DNA of 64,000 nt, from positions 17,889 through 81,888 of the forward strand of contig JAHDBH010000001.1 of assembly GCA_020630495.1 (NCBI GenBank), read 5' to 3'. Below are positions 7,962 to 16,721 of this stretch, in pieces (the first letter of the stretch is position 1; each line of letters begins with the position of its first letter). This DNA is from Saprospiraceae bacterium. Its GTDB lineage: Bacteria > Bacteroidota > Bacteroidia > Chitinophagales > Saprospiraceae. The notes beneath the pieces are model-generated. The model was not told the origin of the DNA. It saw nothing but the letters and a program-made list of their open reading frames with translations, and searched no databases. The position numbers and the translations under genes were made by a program.

Positions 7962-8461
7962 GGACTCAGAGTTTAAGACAAATATAGGACGCTCGGTGTA
8001 GTCGCATTTCTCTAGCAGATTGGCTCGCTCGTCAGTACTTATAGACTTGAGTCGATAGGAGCATTATTCCTTCCTTTGGACCGTCGTGTTTCTTAGCAGC
8101 ATGCTGGCACTTTCGTGCAAATGCCATCTGTGCATAAAGTTTCAGTAGACCAGAGTAGCATGAGGTAGGATCAGATTGGCGTCTTCCGCCCACATGATTC
8201 ACGGACTGATGATAGCGGGCTATGGATTGTATAGCACGCCTAGACTTAGCCAGACGTCCGAGAAGCAACGCTTACTGCGAGAACAGCTCGCGATGAGAAT
8301 GGGCATAGTCAATAGGCTCAGTCCATGAGTGTATCGATTGAGGTGCTCCTATGTCATGGACATCCCAAGACCCATACCAGAGATACACTCCAGTGGCAAT
8401 CGTCCTCACGCTCGCTCGAGATGCAATGGCCTCACCAGATAGCAGCCCGCCCACCATACAC
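7962..8461. other. Gene-free interval between divergent genes
   Basis: About 500 bp between pssA and the CHU_C protein gene. Both strands carry short ORFs (78 and 61 aa on minus) without recognisable protein character. The only structured item I see is a copy of the dispersed hairpin element at 8107-8122. It is long for this otherwise compact region. Confidence 0.6.
8107..8122 (+). repeat. Hairpin element copy (GCAC-TTTC-GTGC-AAAT)
   Basis: Intergenic. The surrounding GGC/GCC extends the stem in the opposite reading (GGCATTTGCACGAAAGTGCC). Confidence 0.65.
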
Positions 8462-8469
8462 TATTTTTG
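8462..8469 (+). promoter_or_regulatory. Probable -7 box (TATTTTTG)
   Basis: A TAnnTTTG match 25-32 bp before the ATG at 8494. It argues that the track start at 8479 is too early, because transcription would begin only a few bases before it. Confidence 0.4.
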
Positions 8470-8493
8470 TAGACCTATATGTTATCTATATCC

Positions 8494-10536
8494 ATGATGC
8501 GATTTACTATACCCCTTGTATTCATTTGCGCGACAGCGCTCTACGCCTACGCCCAGCCAGCTAATGACGTCTGCGACAATGCCATCATCATAGACGACCT
8601 CACACTATTTTGCTCTGAGCCAGCGCAGTTTACCACAGCAGGAGCGACTAATAGTGGCTACGGTCCTGCCACCTGCTTCAGAGCATCAGAGACGGATGTG
8701 TGGTTTAGCTTCACGGCATTTGCTACCACGGTGGTGACTTCTGTCCTGGGCCAAGGCAATGGAGCCAATACTCTTGCGATGCCTCAGATAGCGCTCTATG
8801 GTGGTGTCTGCGGCGGTACGATCAATGAGCTGAGGTGCGACAGTGACATCACATTTTCTGGAGTGGCAGAAGTGGTACGTGGAGGACTCACCATCGGTGA
8901 AGAATACCTCATCCGTGTCAGCGGAGCCAATGATGCCGAAGGCACCTTCCAGCTCTGCCTCAACAATTTTAATCCGCCTGTAGCCCCGGGTCAAGATTGT
9001 ATCACAGGATCAGTACTCTGCGACAAGAGCCCATTCAGCGTAGAAGCGCTCACTGGTACTGGACTGGATAATGACGAGGCTGCTGGCTCCTGCCTGGGTG
9101 AAATAGGATCAAGCGAGCAGCAGTCCACGTGGTTTAAGTGGACAGCCGCTACGGCAGGATCACTCACCTTCTCTATCAGCCCAAATAATCCTACAGACGA
9201 TCTTGACTTCGCCCTCTATGAATTACCTAATGGCATAGACGACTGCTCTGGCAAGATCCTCCTGAGATGCAACGCCACTGCTACAGGATGCGCGACCGTC
9301 ACAGGAATAGACCTTACCAGTACGGATGACACAGAAAACTTTAATTGCGATCCTGGCGAAGACGGATTTGTAAGATTTATAGACATGGTGGAGGGCGCCA
9401 GCTATGGACTCATCATCAACAATTTCTCCACATCAGGTCAGGGGTTTGCGATAGAGTGGGGCGGCGAAGGCACATTCCTAGGACCCGAAGCTGACTTCCT
9501 TATCACGCCAGACGAGGGACTCCGCTGCGAGGAAGACTTCATCGTAGAGGATCAGTCCACATTTGCTAATGGTACCATCCTCAGCTGGACATGGAACTTT
9601 GGAGAAGATGCTAGACCCGAGACCGCTACGGGCCCTGGTCCGCACAATGTCATCTACGGAAGTATCGGTACCAAGTTTGTAGTACTCACACTTGAGACCA
9701 GCCAAGGCTGTCAAGTGAGCGAAGTACGATCTTTAGAAGCTCTTCCCTGCTGCGAAGACCTAGAAGCCCTAGTGGCGGAGGTGGAGATCACGGATAATCC
9801 ATGTCCTGGTGATGAAGAAGGTGTGATCTTGCTGGGAGCTTCTGGTGGTACGCCAGAGTATGAGTTTAGGCGTAGCGATCAGGACAGATTCCGAGAGCTC
9901 GTACGATTTGTAGATTTAGCGTCTGGCGAGTACGAGATCATTGCAAGAGATGCGCGTGGATGTCTAGATACGATCATCGCTGAGGTCACTGAGCCAGAGC
10001 GCATCGTAGTGAATGCAGGTGCAGACAGATCTCTTGATCTCGGTGGGAGTCTAGAGGTGCAGGCCTTTGTCACACCGCCTGGAGACTATGAGATCCGCTG
10101 GTGTCCACCTGAGGGTGTAAGCGATAGCTCGGCTTTATCGGTGACTATCACACCTCCAGGTACCACAGAGTACATTCTCAAGGCTACGAGCCCTGGCGGA
10201 TGCGGCGCTGCTGACACTGTGCTGTATACTGTGAGCGACGAGCGACCCTTCTATATGCCCAATGTCTTTTCACCCAATGGTGATGGTGTCAATGACACAT
10301 TCGTAGGATATGCAGGGGTGGCGGTAGATCGCATACAGAATCTTGCAGTCTATGACAGATGGGGCAATCAAGTCTATGAGGCTGAGGAGCTTCCAGTAGG
10401 TAGTGAGGCCAATGGCTGGGATGGATTCTTCAAGGGTCAGCCTGCGCCCATAGGTGTCTACGTGGCAGTAGCTCAGGTCCGCTTTATCAATGATCAGGTG
10501 ATCACATTCTCCACGGATCTTACACTCATACGATGA
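8494..10536 (+). CDS. Secreted PKD-domain protein with CHU_C (T9SS type B) C-terminus
   Basis: ~680 aa. A signal peptide (MMRFTIPLVFICATALYAYAQ) is followed by two pre-peptidase-like beta domains (residues ~25-155 and ~165-320: 'T..aGatNSG', 'DVWFSFTA', 'STWFKWTA'), a PKD domain (~325-405, ADFLITPDEG..FIVEDQST..WTWNFG), a SprB-like repeat (~420-480), an Ig-like segment (~485-565), and a CHU_C domain with MPNVFSPNGDGVNDTF and VYDRWGNQVYE (~590-680). Type B signals direct proteins through T9SS to the cell surface. The last codons overlap the lptC start (ATGA), so the two are translationally coupled. A hairpin-element copy sits in the signal-peptide codons. Confidence 0.85.
   Translation: MMRFTIPLVFICATALYAYAQPANDVCDNAIIIDDLTLFCSEPAQFTTAGATNSGYGPATCFRASETDVWFSFTAFATTVVTSVLGQGNGANTLAMPQIALYGGVCGGTINELRCDSDITFSGVAEVVRGGLTIGEEYLIRVSGANDAEGTFQLCLNNFNPPVAPGQDCITGSVLCDKSPFSVEALTGTGLDNDEAAGSCLGEIGSSEQQSTWFKWTAATAGSLTFSISPNNPTDDLDFALYELPNGIDDCSGKILLRCNATATGCATVTGIDLTSTDDTENFNCDPGEDGFVRFIDMVEGASYGLIINNFSTSGQGFAIEWGGEGTFLGPEADFLITPDEGLRCEEDFIVEDQSTFANGTILSWTWNFGEDARPETATGPGPHNVIYGSIGTKFVVLTLETSQGCQVSEVRSLEALPCCEDLEALVAEVEITDNPCPGDEEGVILLGASGGTPEYEFRRSDQDRFRELVRFVDLASGEYEIIARDARGCLDTIIAEVTEPERIVVNAGADRSLDLGGSLEVQAFVTPPGDYEIRWCPPEGVSDSSALSVTITPPGTTEYILKATSPGGCGAADTVLYTVSDERPFYMPNVFSPNGDGVNDTFVGYAGVAVDRIQNLAVYDRWGNQVYEAEELPVGSEANGWDGFFKGQPAPIGVYVAVAQVRFINDQVITFSTDLTLIR
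8524..8539 (-). repeat. Hairpin element copy (GCGC-TGTC-GCGC-AAAT)
   Basis: Variant loop (GACA on the plus strand). In the signal-peptide codons of the CHU_C protein. Confidence 0.5.
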
Positions 10537-11063
10537 GAGCGCTATCGGCTCTGTTGCTCGTGCTTGCTCTGCTGAGCTGTAAGAATGATCTGGCAGAAGT
10601 CCAAGAGATCTTTGATCCCAGAGCCACAGAGGTGGAGCGACTGGAAGATATCGATATCACTTACAGCGATAGTGCTGTCGTCAAGCTCCGGATCCGCGCA
10701 GCGGTCCATCTGCGATATGAGGAAGGCGGAAGCATGATGGATGAATTCTCTGATGGTGTACAGCTAGACTTTCTGGATGGAGATAAGGTCACAGGATGGC
10801 TCACTGCCGACTGGGCTAAGCGGGACAATAAGCGTCGAGAAACCACCATGCGAGGGAGGGTCACTTTGTACAATGCTGACGGCCAGAAGCTCCAGACTAC
10901 GCAGATGATATGGACAGAAAAAGACGGTAAGCTGAGCTCAGACCAGTTTGTGCGTGTCACGCAAGAGGACCAAGTGCTGCAGGGCTATGGTTTTGTGACA
11001 GATGAGGAGTTTTCGAGTTTTGAGATTACCTCGCTAGAAGGGCAATTTGACGTGGTGGAGTAG
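10533..11063 (+). CDS. lptC: LptC-like LPS export protein (lipoprotein)
   Basis: 176 aa. The N-terminus MRALSALLLVLALLSCKND has a lipobox (LLSC). The remainder (LEDIDITYSDSAVVKLRIRAAVHLRYEE...DGVQLDFLDGD..GWLTADWAKRDNKRRETTMRGRVTLYNADGQKLQTTQMIW) has the LptC/OstA-like beta-jellyroll pattern, including the 'G.V...n..G..l.t..l.wd' block. LptC passes lipopolysaccharide from LptB2FG to LptA across the periplasm. Bacteroidota LptC proteins are often lipoproteins. It starts inside the stop codon of the upstream T9SS cargo gene and is followed 43 bp later by the CNNM/CBS gene, an order often seen in this phylum. Confidence 0.8.
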   Translation: MRALSALLLVLALLSCKNDLAEVQEIFDPRATEVERLEDIDITYSDSAVVKLRIRAAVHLRYEEGGSMMDEFSDGVQLDFLDGDKVTGWLTADWAKRDNKRRETTMRGRVTLYNADGQKLQTTQMIWTEKDGKLSSDQFVRVTQEDQVLQGYGFVTDEEFSSFEITSLEGQFDVVE

Positions 11064-11106
11064 CATGAGGCGACGGTCTCAGGGTGCAGTGTAGTAAATT
11101 TGTAGC

Positions 11107-12378
11107 ATGATCATCTGGATTATCTTATTTCTGATCTTATCGGCACTCTTTTCTGGTTCTGAAATAGCCTTCGTATCGGCCAATCGACTGAGCATACAGG
11201 TGCGCGATGATGCTCAGTCGAGAAGTGGTCGGATCTTATCATCATTCTACAATGATCCTAGCGATTTCCTAGGGACCATGCTTGTGGGGAATAATATCGC
11301 TCTGGTAGCATTTACCACTTTACTGGCGAGTGTCCTTACGCCAGCTCTGGAGCGCAGTATTGGTTCTTCCTTTCTCTTGCTGATGGTGCTTACTTTGATC
11401 ACTACTGTTATTGTGCTGATTTTCGGTGAGTATCTACCCAAGACAATTTTCAGAAATTATTCCACATCGATATTATACGCGCTGGCCATTCCACTAGCAG
11501 TATTGCGCTTTCTACTGTTGATTCCTACAAGGATTACTACACGCTTATCGAGCTGGATTATTACTAAGGTGCTGCGGGTAGAGATGGATGAGTCGCAGGA
11601 TGATTTTACCAGGACAGATCTAGAATTGTTCATAGATGAGAGCATCAGCGATGAGGATGGCGCTGTCAACTCAGAACTCCTCAAGAAGGCTATCCACTTT
11701 GAGCAAGTCAAGGTGCGCGACTGTATGGTGCCACGCACAGAGATCTGCTATGTGGATATGGAAGATTCTATAGAGGATCTTATTGCCACATTTGAAAAGA
11801 CAAAAAAGTCGAGACTCCTCGTAGTCGATGAAGACATAGATGACGTCAAAGGATATATCCACCACCTCAAGATCCTCAGACAGCCCAAGTCTCTGCGCCG
11901 CCAGATCATAGACTTGCCGATAGTCACAGAGTACATGCCTGTAAATGATCTGCTCGTCACCTTCATCAAGGATCGTACAGGTATCGCCTGTGTCGTTGAC
12001 GAATTTGGCAGCACATCTGGAATCATTACCATGGAGGATATTCTAGAAGAGATATTTGGTGAGATCGAGGACGAGCACGATGTAGAGGATCTACTGGAGA
12101 TGCACATCAGTGACATGGAGTATCTCCTGAGCGGCCGTCATGAGCTGGATTATCTCCAGGAAAAGTATGAGAATCTGCGGTTCACCGAGGGTGATTTTCA
12201 TACCCTCAGTGGCTACCTTGTCATGACTTCTGGCACCATACCTGATCAAGGAGATGAGATAGAGCTAGATGGCTACAAATTTATCATAGAGGAAGTCACA
12301 GAGAAGAAAATCGACAGGATCAGAGTGATAGTCTCCAGCGAGACTGACGCGATGAATAGCGACGGATCTGTGAATTAG
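11107..12378 (+). CDS. CNNM/CBS/CorC-domain membrane protein (haemolysin C family)
   Basis: 423 aa. Three to four transmembrane segments form the CNNM domain (residues 1-170; starts LILSALFSGSEIAFVSANRL), followed by two CBS domains (~195-320; VKVRDCMVPRTEICYVD, then VVDEFGSTSGIITMEDILEEIFGEI) and a CorC_HlyC domain (~335-415, EGDFHTLSGYL). The family includes Mg2+/Co2+ efflux proteins and Bacteroidota GldE. Which one this is cannot be settled here. TAAATTTG at 11095-11102 abuts the ATG, so if used the transcript would be leaderless. Otherwise it is transcribed with lptC. Confidence 0.88.
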   Translation: MIIWIILFLILSALFSGSEIAFVSANRLSIQVRDDAQSRSGRILSSFYNDPSDFLGTMLVGNNIALVAFTTLLASVLTPALERSIGSSFLLLMVLTLITTVIVLIFGEYLPKTIFRNYSTSILYALAIPLAVLRFLLLIPTRITTRLSSWIITKVLRVEMDESQDDFTRTDLELFIDESISDEDGAVNSELLKKAIHFEQVKVRDCMVPRTEICYVDMEDSIEDLIATFEKTKKSRLLVVDEDIDDVKGYIHHLKILRQPKSLRRQIIDLPIVTEYMPVNDLLVTFIKDRTGIACVVDEFGSTSGIITMEDILEEIFGEIEDEHDVEDLLEMHISDMEYLLSGRHELDYLQEKYENLRFTEGDFHTLSGYLVMTSGTIPDQGDEIELDGYKFIIEEVTEKKIDRIRVIVSSETDAMNSDGSVN

Positions 12379-12477
12379 TTTACATCTTTTAGCATTTGTA
12401 CAACTTCCCACTTGAGAGTACAGTTTTATAGGATGTGTAATGTCGTGACTGCTTACACTATATCAATTACATCATAC

Positions 12478-12999
12478 ATGGAACATACAGATAAGACCTC
12501 ACCAGTCCATATACCCAAGCGCATAGAAGAATCTCTACTTCTGAGATTTATCCTCATCGGCGACAGACTCAAGAAACGCCGAGATGATATCAGTAAAGAG
12601 CTGGGAATATCCACTCAGCAGTGGCTTCTGCTTCTGCAAGTAGCCAAGGATCCCAACATCCCATTCTTTGATGCCAGTGAGCACGAGAAGGATCTACTGC
12701 CGACGGAGATCGCCTACACATTTGGCACCACGAGATCCAATATTACTGCCTTGATTAATGTCCTTTCGGACAAAGGCCTCATAGCTCTCACACCTGATGA
12801 AGGAGATCGACGCCGTAAGCGAATCTCCCTCACCGCAGAGGGAGGGGCCCTGGTAGAAGACCTCCAGCGCTATCGACAAGAGAAGAATGACGCACTCTTT
12901 GATGGATTCCAACAGGAAGAGCTTGTAGAGGCGCTTGACTTTGTAGAGAGGTTTATCGTCGCTAATCAGATTGAGCGTAAGTCTACCGTCACTCAGTAA
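12478..12999 (+). CDS. MarR-family transcriptional regulator
   Basis: 173 aa from the ATG at 12478 (MEHTDKTSPVHIPKRIEES). The track's 22 earlier codons look like leader sequence. The winged helix has LGISTQQWLLLLQVA (helix 2), LLPTEIAYTFGTTRSNITALINVLSDKGLIALTPDEGDRRRKRISLTAEG (recognition helix and wing with the D-x-R-R/K motif), and a C-terminal dimerisation helix. MarR proteins respond to small aromatic or oxidant ligands. The convergent nitroreductase overlaps its last 7 bp, so a functional link is possible but unproven. Confidence 0.85.
   Translation: MEHTDKTSPVHIPKRIEESLLLRFILIGDRLKKRRDDISKELGISTQQWLLLLQVAKDPNIPFFDASEHEKDLLPTEIAYTFGTTRSNITALINVLSDKGLIALTPDEGDRRRKRISLTAEGGALVEDLQRYRQEKNDALFDGFQQEELVEALDFVERFIVANQIERKSTVTQ
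12760..12775 (+). repeat. Hairpin element copy (GTCC-TTTC-GGAC-AAAG)
   Basis: Inside the MarR gene, codons VLSDK. Confidence 0.55.
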
Positions 13000-13655
13000 G
13001 TGACCATCACTTGATCCAGCGCCTTGCGCTGGATATCTGGTACCATAGCATCATCTGCAGGATGTCCCACTGGCAAGAGCAAGAAGGGTCGTTCATTGCT
13101 AGGTCGATCTAGGATCTTCTGGAGAAAATTCATCGGACTTGGAGTGTGGGTCAGCGTCACTAGCCCAGCGTGATGGATCGCAGAGATGAGAAAGCCGCAC
13201 GCCAGACCTACAGATTCATTGACGTAGTAGTTTTTTTGTTTTTCACCATCCACCAGGTCATAGGCTTTCTTGAATACGATGATCAGATAGGGCGCTATGG
13301 TCAGGAAGTCTTTGTGCCAGTCTGTACCAAATTGCTTTAAGTCCTCTAGCCAGTCGTCGCTCATACGTCCGTGATAGTTCTCGTATTCTTCTTTCTCTGC
13401 GGCCTCACGGATCTTTGCTTTTATCTCAGGGTCAGACACCACACAGAATGTCCATGGCTGCTTGTGTGCTCCACTAGGAGCTGTACTAGCAGAGCGCACG
13501 AGATTATCTATGACAGATGAGGCCACTGGCTTATCAGAGAACATCCGCACGCTACGTCGCTGGTCTATCGCATGGTAATAGTCCTCACTTCGTTGCTGTA
13601 TCTCGGCTTCTGTGTACTGCGCGGTGCTATAAGGTATAAATGATTCTGTCTTCAT
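12993..13655 (-). CDS. Nitroreductase-family FMN oxidoreductase
   Basis: 220 aa. The N-terminal YYHAIDQRRSVRMFSDKPV and ASTAPSGAHKQPWTFCVV are the FMN-phosphate-binding and flavin-face motifs of the family. SVGLACGFLISAIHHAGLVTLTHTPSPM (~140-165) and FLLLPVGHP (~190) follow. Length and the 'APSGANxQPW' variant fit the iodotyrosine deiodinase/BluB-like branch, but substrate choice is not readable. The NUDIX gene upstream overlaps its start codon by 4 bp, so the two form an operon. Confidence 0.87.
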   Translation of the reverse strand: MKTESFIPYSTAQYTEAEIQQRSEDYYHAIDQRRSVRMFSDKPVASSVIDNLVRSASTAPSGAHKQPWTFCVVSDPEIKAKIREAAEKEEYENYHGRMSDDWLEDLKQFGTDWHKDFLTIAPYLIIVFKKAYDLVDGEKQKNYYVNESVGLACGFLISAIHHAGLVTLTHTPSPMNFLQKILDRPSNERPFLLLPVGHPADDAMVPDIQRKALDQVMVTY

Positions 13656-14221
13656 GATTTCTGTCTATGTAGTATGTACCACTGGATAGCGATGATGCTC
13701 TTAGCATCTACTAGCTCTCCCACTATCTGAGAGGCATGAGCTGCTGGATATGTCACGATCTGTACGTCCTCTTGCTCTTCTGCAAGCCCACCTCCAGCAT
13801 GCTTACGATCTGTGGACACCACTTCTGCATAGTATATATGTATGCGCTCTGTGGTGATACCTGGTGATACATATGGGCTAGCGATCAGTCTCAGATCACT
13901 CACAGTATAGCCAGCTTCTTCTAGGCACTCTCGCTGTGCTGATTTTCTGGGAGACTCACCATAGTCTATCCCGCCAGCGACGATCTCGTCTATCCAGGGA
14001 TCTTCTGCATCTATGGTTGCAGGTCTGAACTGTCTTACGAGAATCAGTGAGTCTGTGTCTTTTTCATAGAGCAGTACAGCGCTGGCATCACGCTTTCTGA
14101 GGATTTCGTACTCGCGCCGTAGTGTAGACTTTCCATCACTATGAGAGTGCTCTACATCCAGACCTACGAGCTCAAAAACCTCCTTAGATTTTTGGCGAAA
14201 GCCATGTACCGTATACTTCAT
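13652..14221 (-). CDS. NUDIX hydrolase (nucleoside-diphosphate-sugar type)
   Basis: 189 aa. A complete Nudix box is present: GGIDYGESPRKSAQRECLEEAGY (G-x5-E-x7-RExxEExG). An N-terminal domain-swapped strand region and ILVRQFRPA are typical of ADP-ribose/GDP-mannose pyrophosphatases (NudF/NudK type), which cleave NDP-sugars to NMP and sugar phosphate. It is translationally coupled to the nitroreductase gene downstream. An antisense copy of the dispersed hairpin element (14189-14204) lies in the codons for HGFRQKS near the N-terminus. Confidence 0.88.
   Translation of the reverse strand: MKYTVHGFRQKSKEVFELVGLDVEHSHSDGKSTLRREYEILRKRDASAVLLYEKDTDSLILVRQFRPATIDAEDPWIDEIVAGGIDYGESPRKSAQRECLEEAGYTVSDLRLIASPYVSPGITTERIHIYYAEVVSTDRKHAGGGLAEEQEDVQIVTYPAAHASQIVGELVDAKSIIAIQWYILHRQKS
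14189..14204 (-). repeat. Hairpin element copy (TGGC-TTTC-GCCA-AAAA)
   Basis: Inside the NUDIX gene near its 5' end, in a different reading frame from the MarR copy. Confidence 0.55.
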
Positions 14222-14307
14222 AGACGCTGAGCTAGATCATCCCAAAGATGCTACCAATACATCATACTCGGCTCATCAGATCATCATATCTCCTATGTAC
14301 GTCGCTC

Positions 14308-15690
14308 TCAATACCTATAGCGGACGGTCAATTGCGAGCTGCTCTGCATCAGTAGCTGTCCTCCATTCTCTACCGTGAGTAGACTACCGTAGCCTTGTTT
14401 GCCAGATAGAAGAGCTACATTCTTACCCGCTGGTATGATCACGTGATCACAAGCTTCTGGGAACCGAGCTTGACTCCAGTTGCTCGGACTGTCATTCCAC
14501 TCTCCGTCCGCAGGTCCTATCCAGACATTGCTCGGGTAACTGTCGCAGCTTTTGGTCTCTAGGAGAAATAAGCCTCTGGACCGATCAGAGCCGAGAATTC
14601 TTCCTGATGGCAGATAAGGATAGCAGCCCCACGCTCCCTGAAATCCATTGTAACTGGTATTCTCTGGATAGGTATCATAGTAGGCCGCCAGAGTGACATC
14701 AGTGGGATCAGATATATCAAATACCACTATGCCGTCATGGTAATAACTGATGTAAACGCTATCGCCCTTGATGTATGGATTGTGAGCGATGCTCGTGGTG
14801 TCCCCAGTCGTAGCTTCCAGCAGCTTACTGCGGAATAGGTGCGGAGTACCGATCTGTATGCGCTCATCTGGGTCCTCCGTAGGATCTACTGTCAGGCTCG
14901 CCATCTTGAGGCTCCGATTGCGAGATTCATCAGCCCAGATCACATGGCTGCCATCATCGGTCACCCAGCTGCTGTGATTGTAGCCCTCTTGCGCATAGCT
15001 GGTCTTCAGCCCTATCTGGTCGCAGTCAGTACCAGATGTGCAGTCGTATATCACGAACTCATTCAGAGTAGTATTGAAATCACCGTGGCTGGCATACACA
15101 GTATCATTGCGCACGTAGGCGTCATGGATGTAGTCATATGGGAGATTGAGCGAAGCAAGCTCCGTGATAGAGGTAGGATCTGAGATGTCAAGGATCTTGA
15201 GATCTGTACCAGTACCTCCGAGACTGCCTATGCCGTAGAGCCTTGCAGTGGCTGTATCTACAAAGATATTGTGCGATCGTGGCCAGAACTGGGTAGTCCG
15301 CGTCACTTGTACTACGCTATCTGGGAGGTATTGCAGATCAAACACAAAGAGGCCCTCACCACTGCGCTCACTCCCTGCAAATGCATAGTGATCATACGTC
15401 TTGAAATCTCTCCACGTGGTAGATCCAGTTCCCGCAAAGGAGTTCACTCTGCGCAGCTGATATGGCTCAGTAACATCTATGAAGTGGATGGAATCTCGAC
15501 TGCCTATGATGCCATATTCGCGGCCGTCCGCCGCATAGCCCCATACATCGCTGTATCTCGATATGCCAGGATTGTCAGTAGGATTCTCTGAGTTCCACCG
15601 TCCCACACATCGCATCCGCAGCGAATCAAACTGAGCCTGACCGATCAGTGGTAGTGCAAGCAGGAGGGCGAGGAAAGTAATTGACTTCAT
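14308..15690 (-). CDS. Secreted choice-of-anchor B family beta-propeller-like protein
   Basis: 460 aa with signal peptide MKSITFLALLLALPLIGQAQ. Blocks such as YSDVWGYAADGREYGIIGSRDSIHFIDV, SRSHNIFVDTATARLYGIG (variant), LKILDISDPT and IHDAYVRNDTVYASH are characteristic of the choice-of-anchor B (LVIVD-type repeat) proteins. The last ~75 residues (WNDSPSNW...DHVIIPAGKNVAL) resemble a G8-like carbohydrate-surface module rather than a T9SS signal, so the export route beyond Sec is unclear. It is a probable extracellular or periplasmic protein with no enzymatic role assigned. Confidence 0.72.
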   Translation of the reverse strand: MKSITFLALLLALPLIGQAQFDSLRMRCVGRWNSENPTDNPGISRYSDVWGYAADGREYGIIGSRDSIHFIDVTEPYQLRRVNSFAGTGSTTWRDFKTYDHYAFAGSERSGEGLFVFDLQYLPDSVVQVTRTTQFWPRSHNIFVDTATARLYGIGSLGGTGTDLKILDISDPTSITELASLNLPYDYIHDAYVRNDTVYASHGDFNTTLNEFVIYDCTSGTDCDQIGLKTSYAQEGYNHSSWVTDDGSHVIWADESRNRSLKMASLTVDPTEDPDERIQIGTPHLFRSKLLEATTGDTTSIAHNPYIKGDSVYISYYHDGIVVFDISDPTDVTLAAYYDTYPENTSYNGFQGAWGCYPYLPSGRILGSDRSRGLFLLETKSCDSYPSNVWIGPADGEWNDSPSNWSQARFPEACDHVIIPAGKNVALLSGKQGYGSLLTVENGGQLLMQSSSQLTVRYRY

Positions 15691-15948
15691 ACAACTAATG
15701 TAGGCACTTCTGCTATCACAGACTAGCTCAGCTCTAGCAATCAGCCCATCTGTCAGCAGATGCGCACTGAGGACGAGGCGCGATAGGGACTCCGAGATGA
15801 ATGTAAGCGATGCTAAGATAGGCCGTGAGCCTTAGAATCTTGCGCGTCCATATGACGTACGCTTGCTATCAGCTACAGGGCCTAGACAGATGTGGCCATG
15901 CCTGGACAGGAGTGAAATCAAGCGACCATAAGTGATAAGCTCGACTCG

Positions 15949-16692
15949 CTACTTATCTACACAAAAACTATAGCCAAAGGACGCAAAGTTTGACTCCTCA
16001 TTAAATCCCGTGCCAAAAGAAAAGTCTAGCTGACCACGGTCGCTGGTCTTGTACGTCCATCCAGCATTGATACGATGAAAGCTAGTATCAGCCTCGCCGA
16101 CTTCGCCATAGGGCTCTATGTATAGGGTCAATTTATCATTCCAGCCATAGGCGAGAGCAAGCGTGTAGATGCCCTGTAGGTCACTTCCGTGAAAATGCTG
16201 GTAACCAAGATTGTAACCTATGCTCCAGCCCTTGTCCAGATCATGTGAAATCAAGACGCGCGCTAGGCTGCCCCAGTCACGATCTGCAAATAAGCTGCGA
16301 GATGCTGTGGGTACTACTAGGTGGCCCATCACAGCAATTTGTGTAGCACTTTCTTCGCGCTGAAGGAGCTGTATTTTAGTACCTATCTGGATGTCGTCAA
16401 AGCGTGTGAGGTAATCCTCATCAAATGTCCTACTACTCAATACCTGCGTCTGGAGTCGTAATTCTACACCACGCAGAAGGTTGATTCTATAGAGCTGTGT
16501 AGGTACGGTCCAAGTTCGCTCTATAGCTTGCGTCTGATTCTGTGTGCTGAAGCCTATCCCAGCTTCCACTTGGATACGACCCACGGGTAACACAGCACTA
16601 CTTTCCGTCTGATCCGGTCTGTCAGTATCTATGATCTGTGCAGATGCTACAAGCGAAAAAAGGCATAGTGCTATAAGGATAAATAATTTCAT
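15949..16692 (-). CDS. Outer-membrane transporter-like protein (MetA-pathway phenol degradation-like family)
   Basis: 247 aa with signal peptide MKLFILIALCLFSLVASAQ. The mature start IIDTDRPDQTESSAVLPVGRIQVEAGIGFS and the block TKIQLLQREESATQIAVMGHLVVPTASR match the 'transporter' beta-barrel family (Phenol_MetA_deg-like), whose members end in a terminal aromatic strand (here FASFGYSFCVDK). Substrate unknown. It lies 29 bp downstream of another secreted protein on the same strand. Confidence 0.7.
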   Translation of the reverse strand: MKLFILIALCLFSLVASAQIIDTDRPDQTESSAVLPVGRIQVEAGIGFSTQNQTQAIERTWTVPTQLYRINLLRGVELRLQTQVLSSRTFDEDYLTRFDDIQIGTKIQLLQREESATQIAVMGHLVVPTASRSLFADRDWGSLARVLISHDLDKGWSIGYNLGYQHFHGSDLQGIYTLALAYGWNDKLTLYIEPYGEVGEADTSFHRINAGWTYKTSDRGQLDFSFGTGFNEESNFASFGYSFCVDK

Positions 16693-16721
16693 ACTGTAAA
16701 CTTACGCCACAGCTCAAGAGC

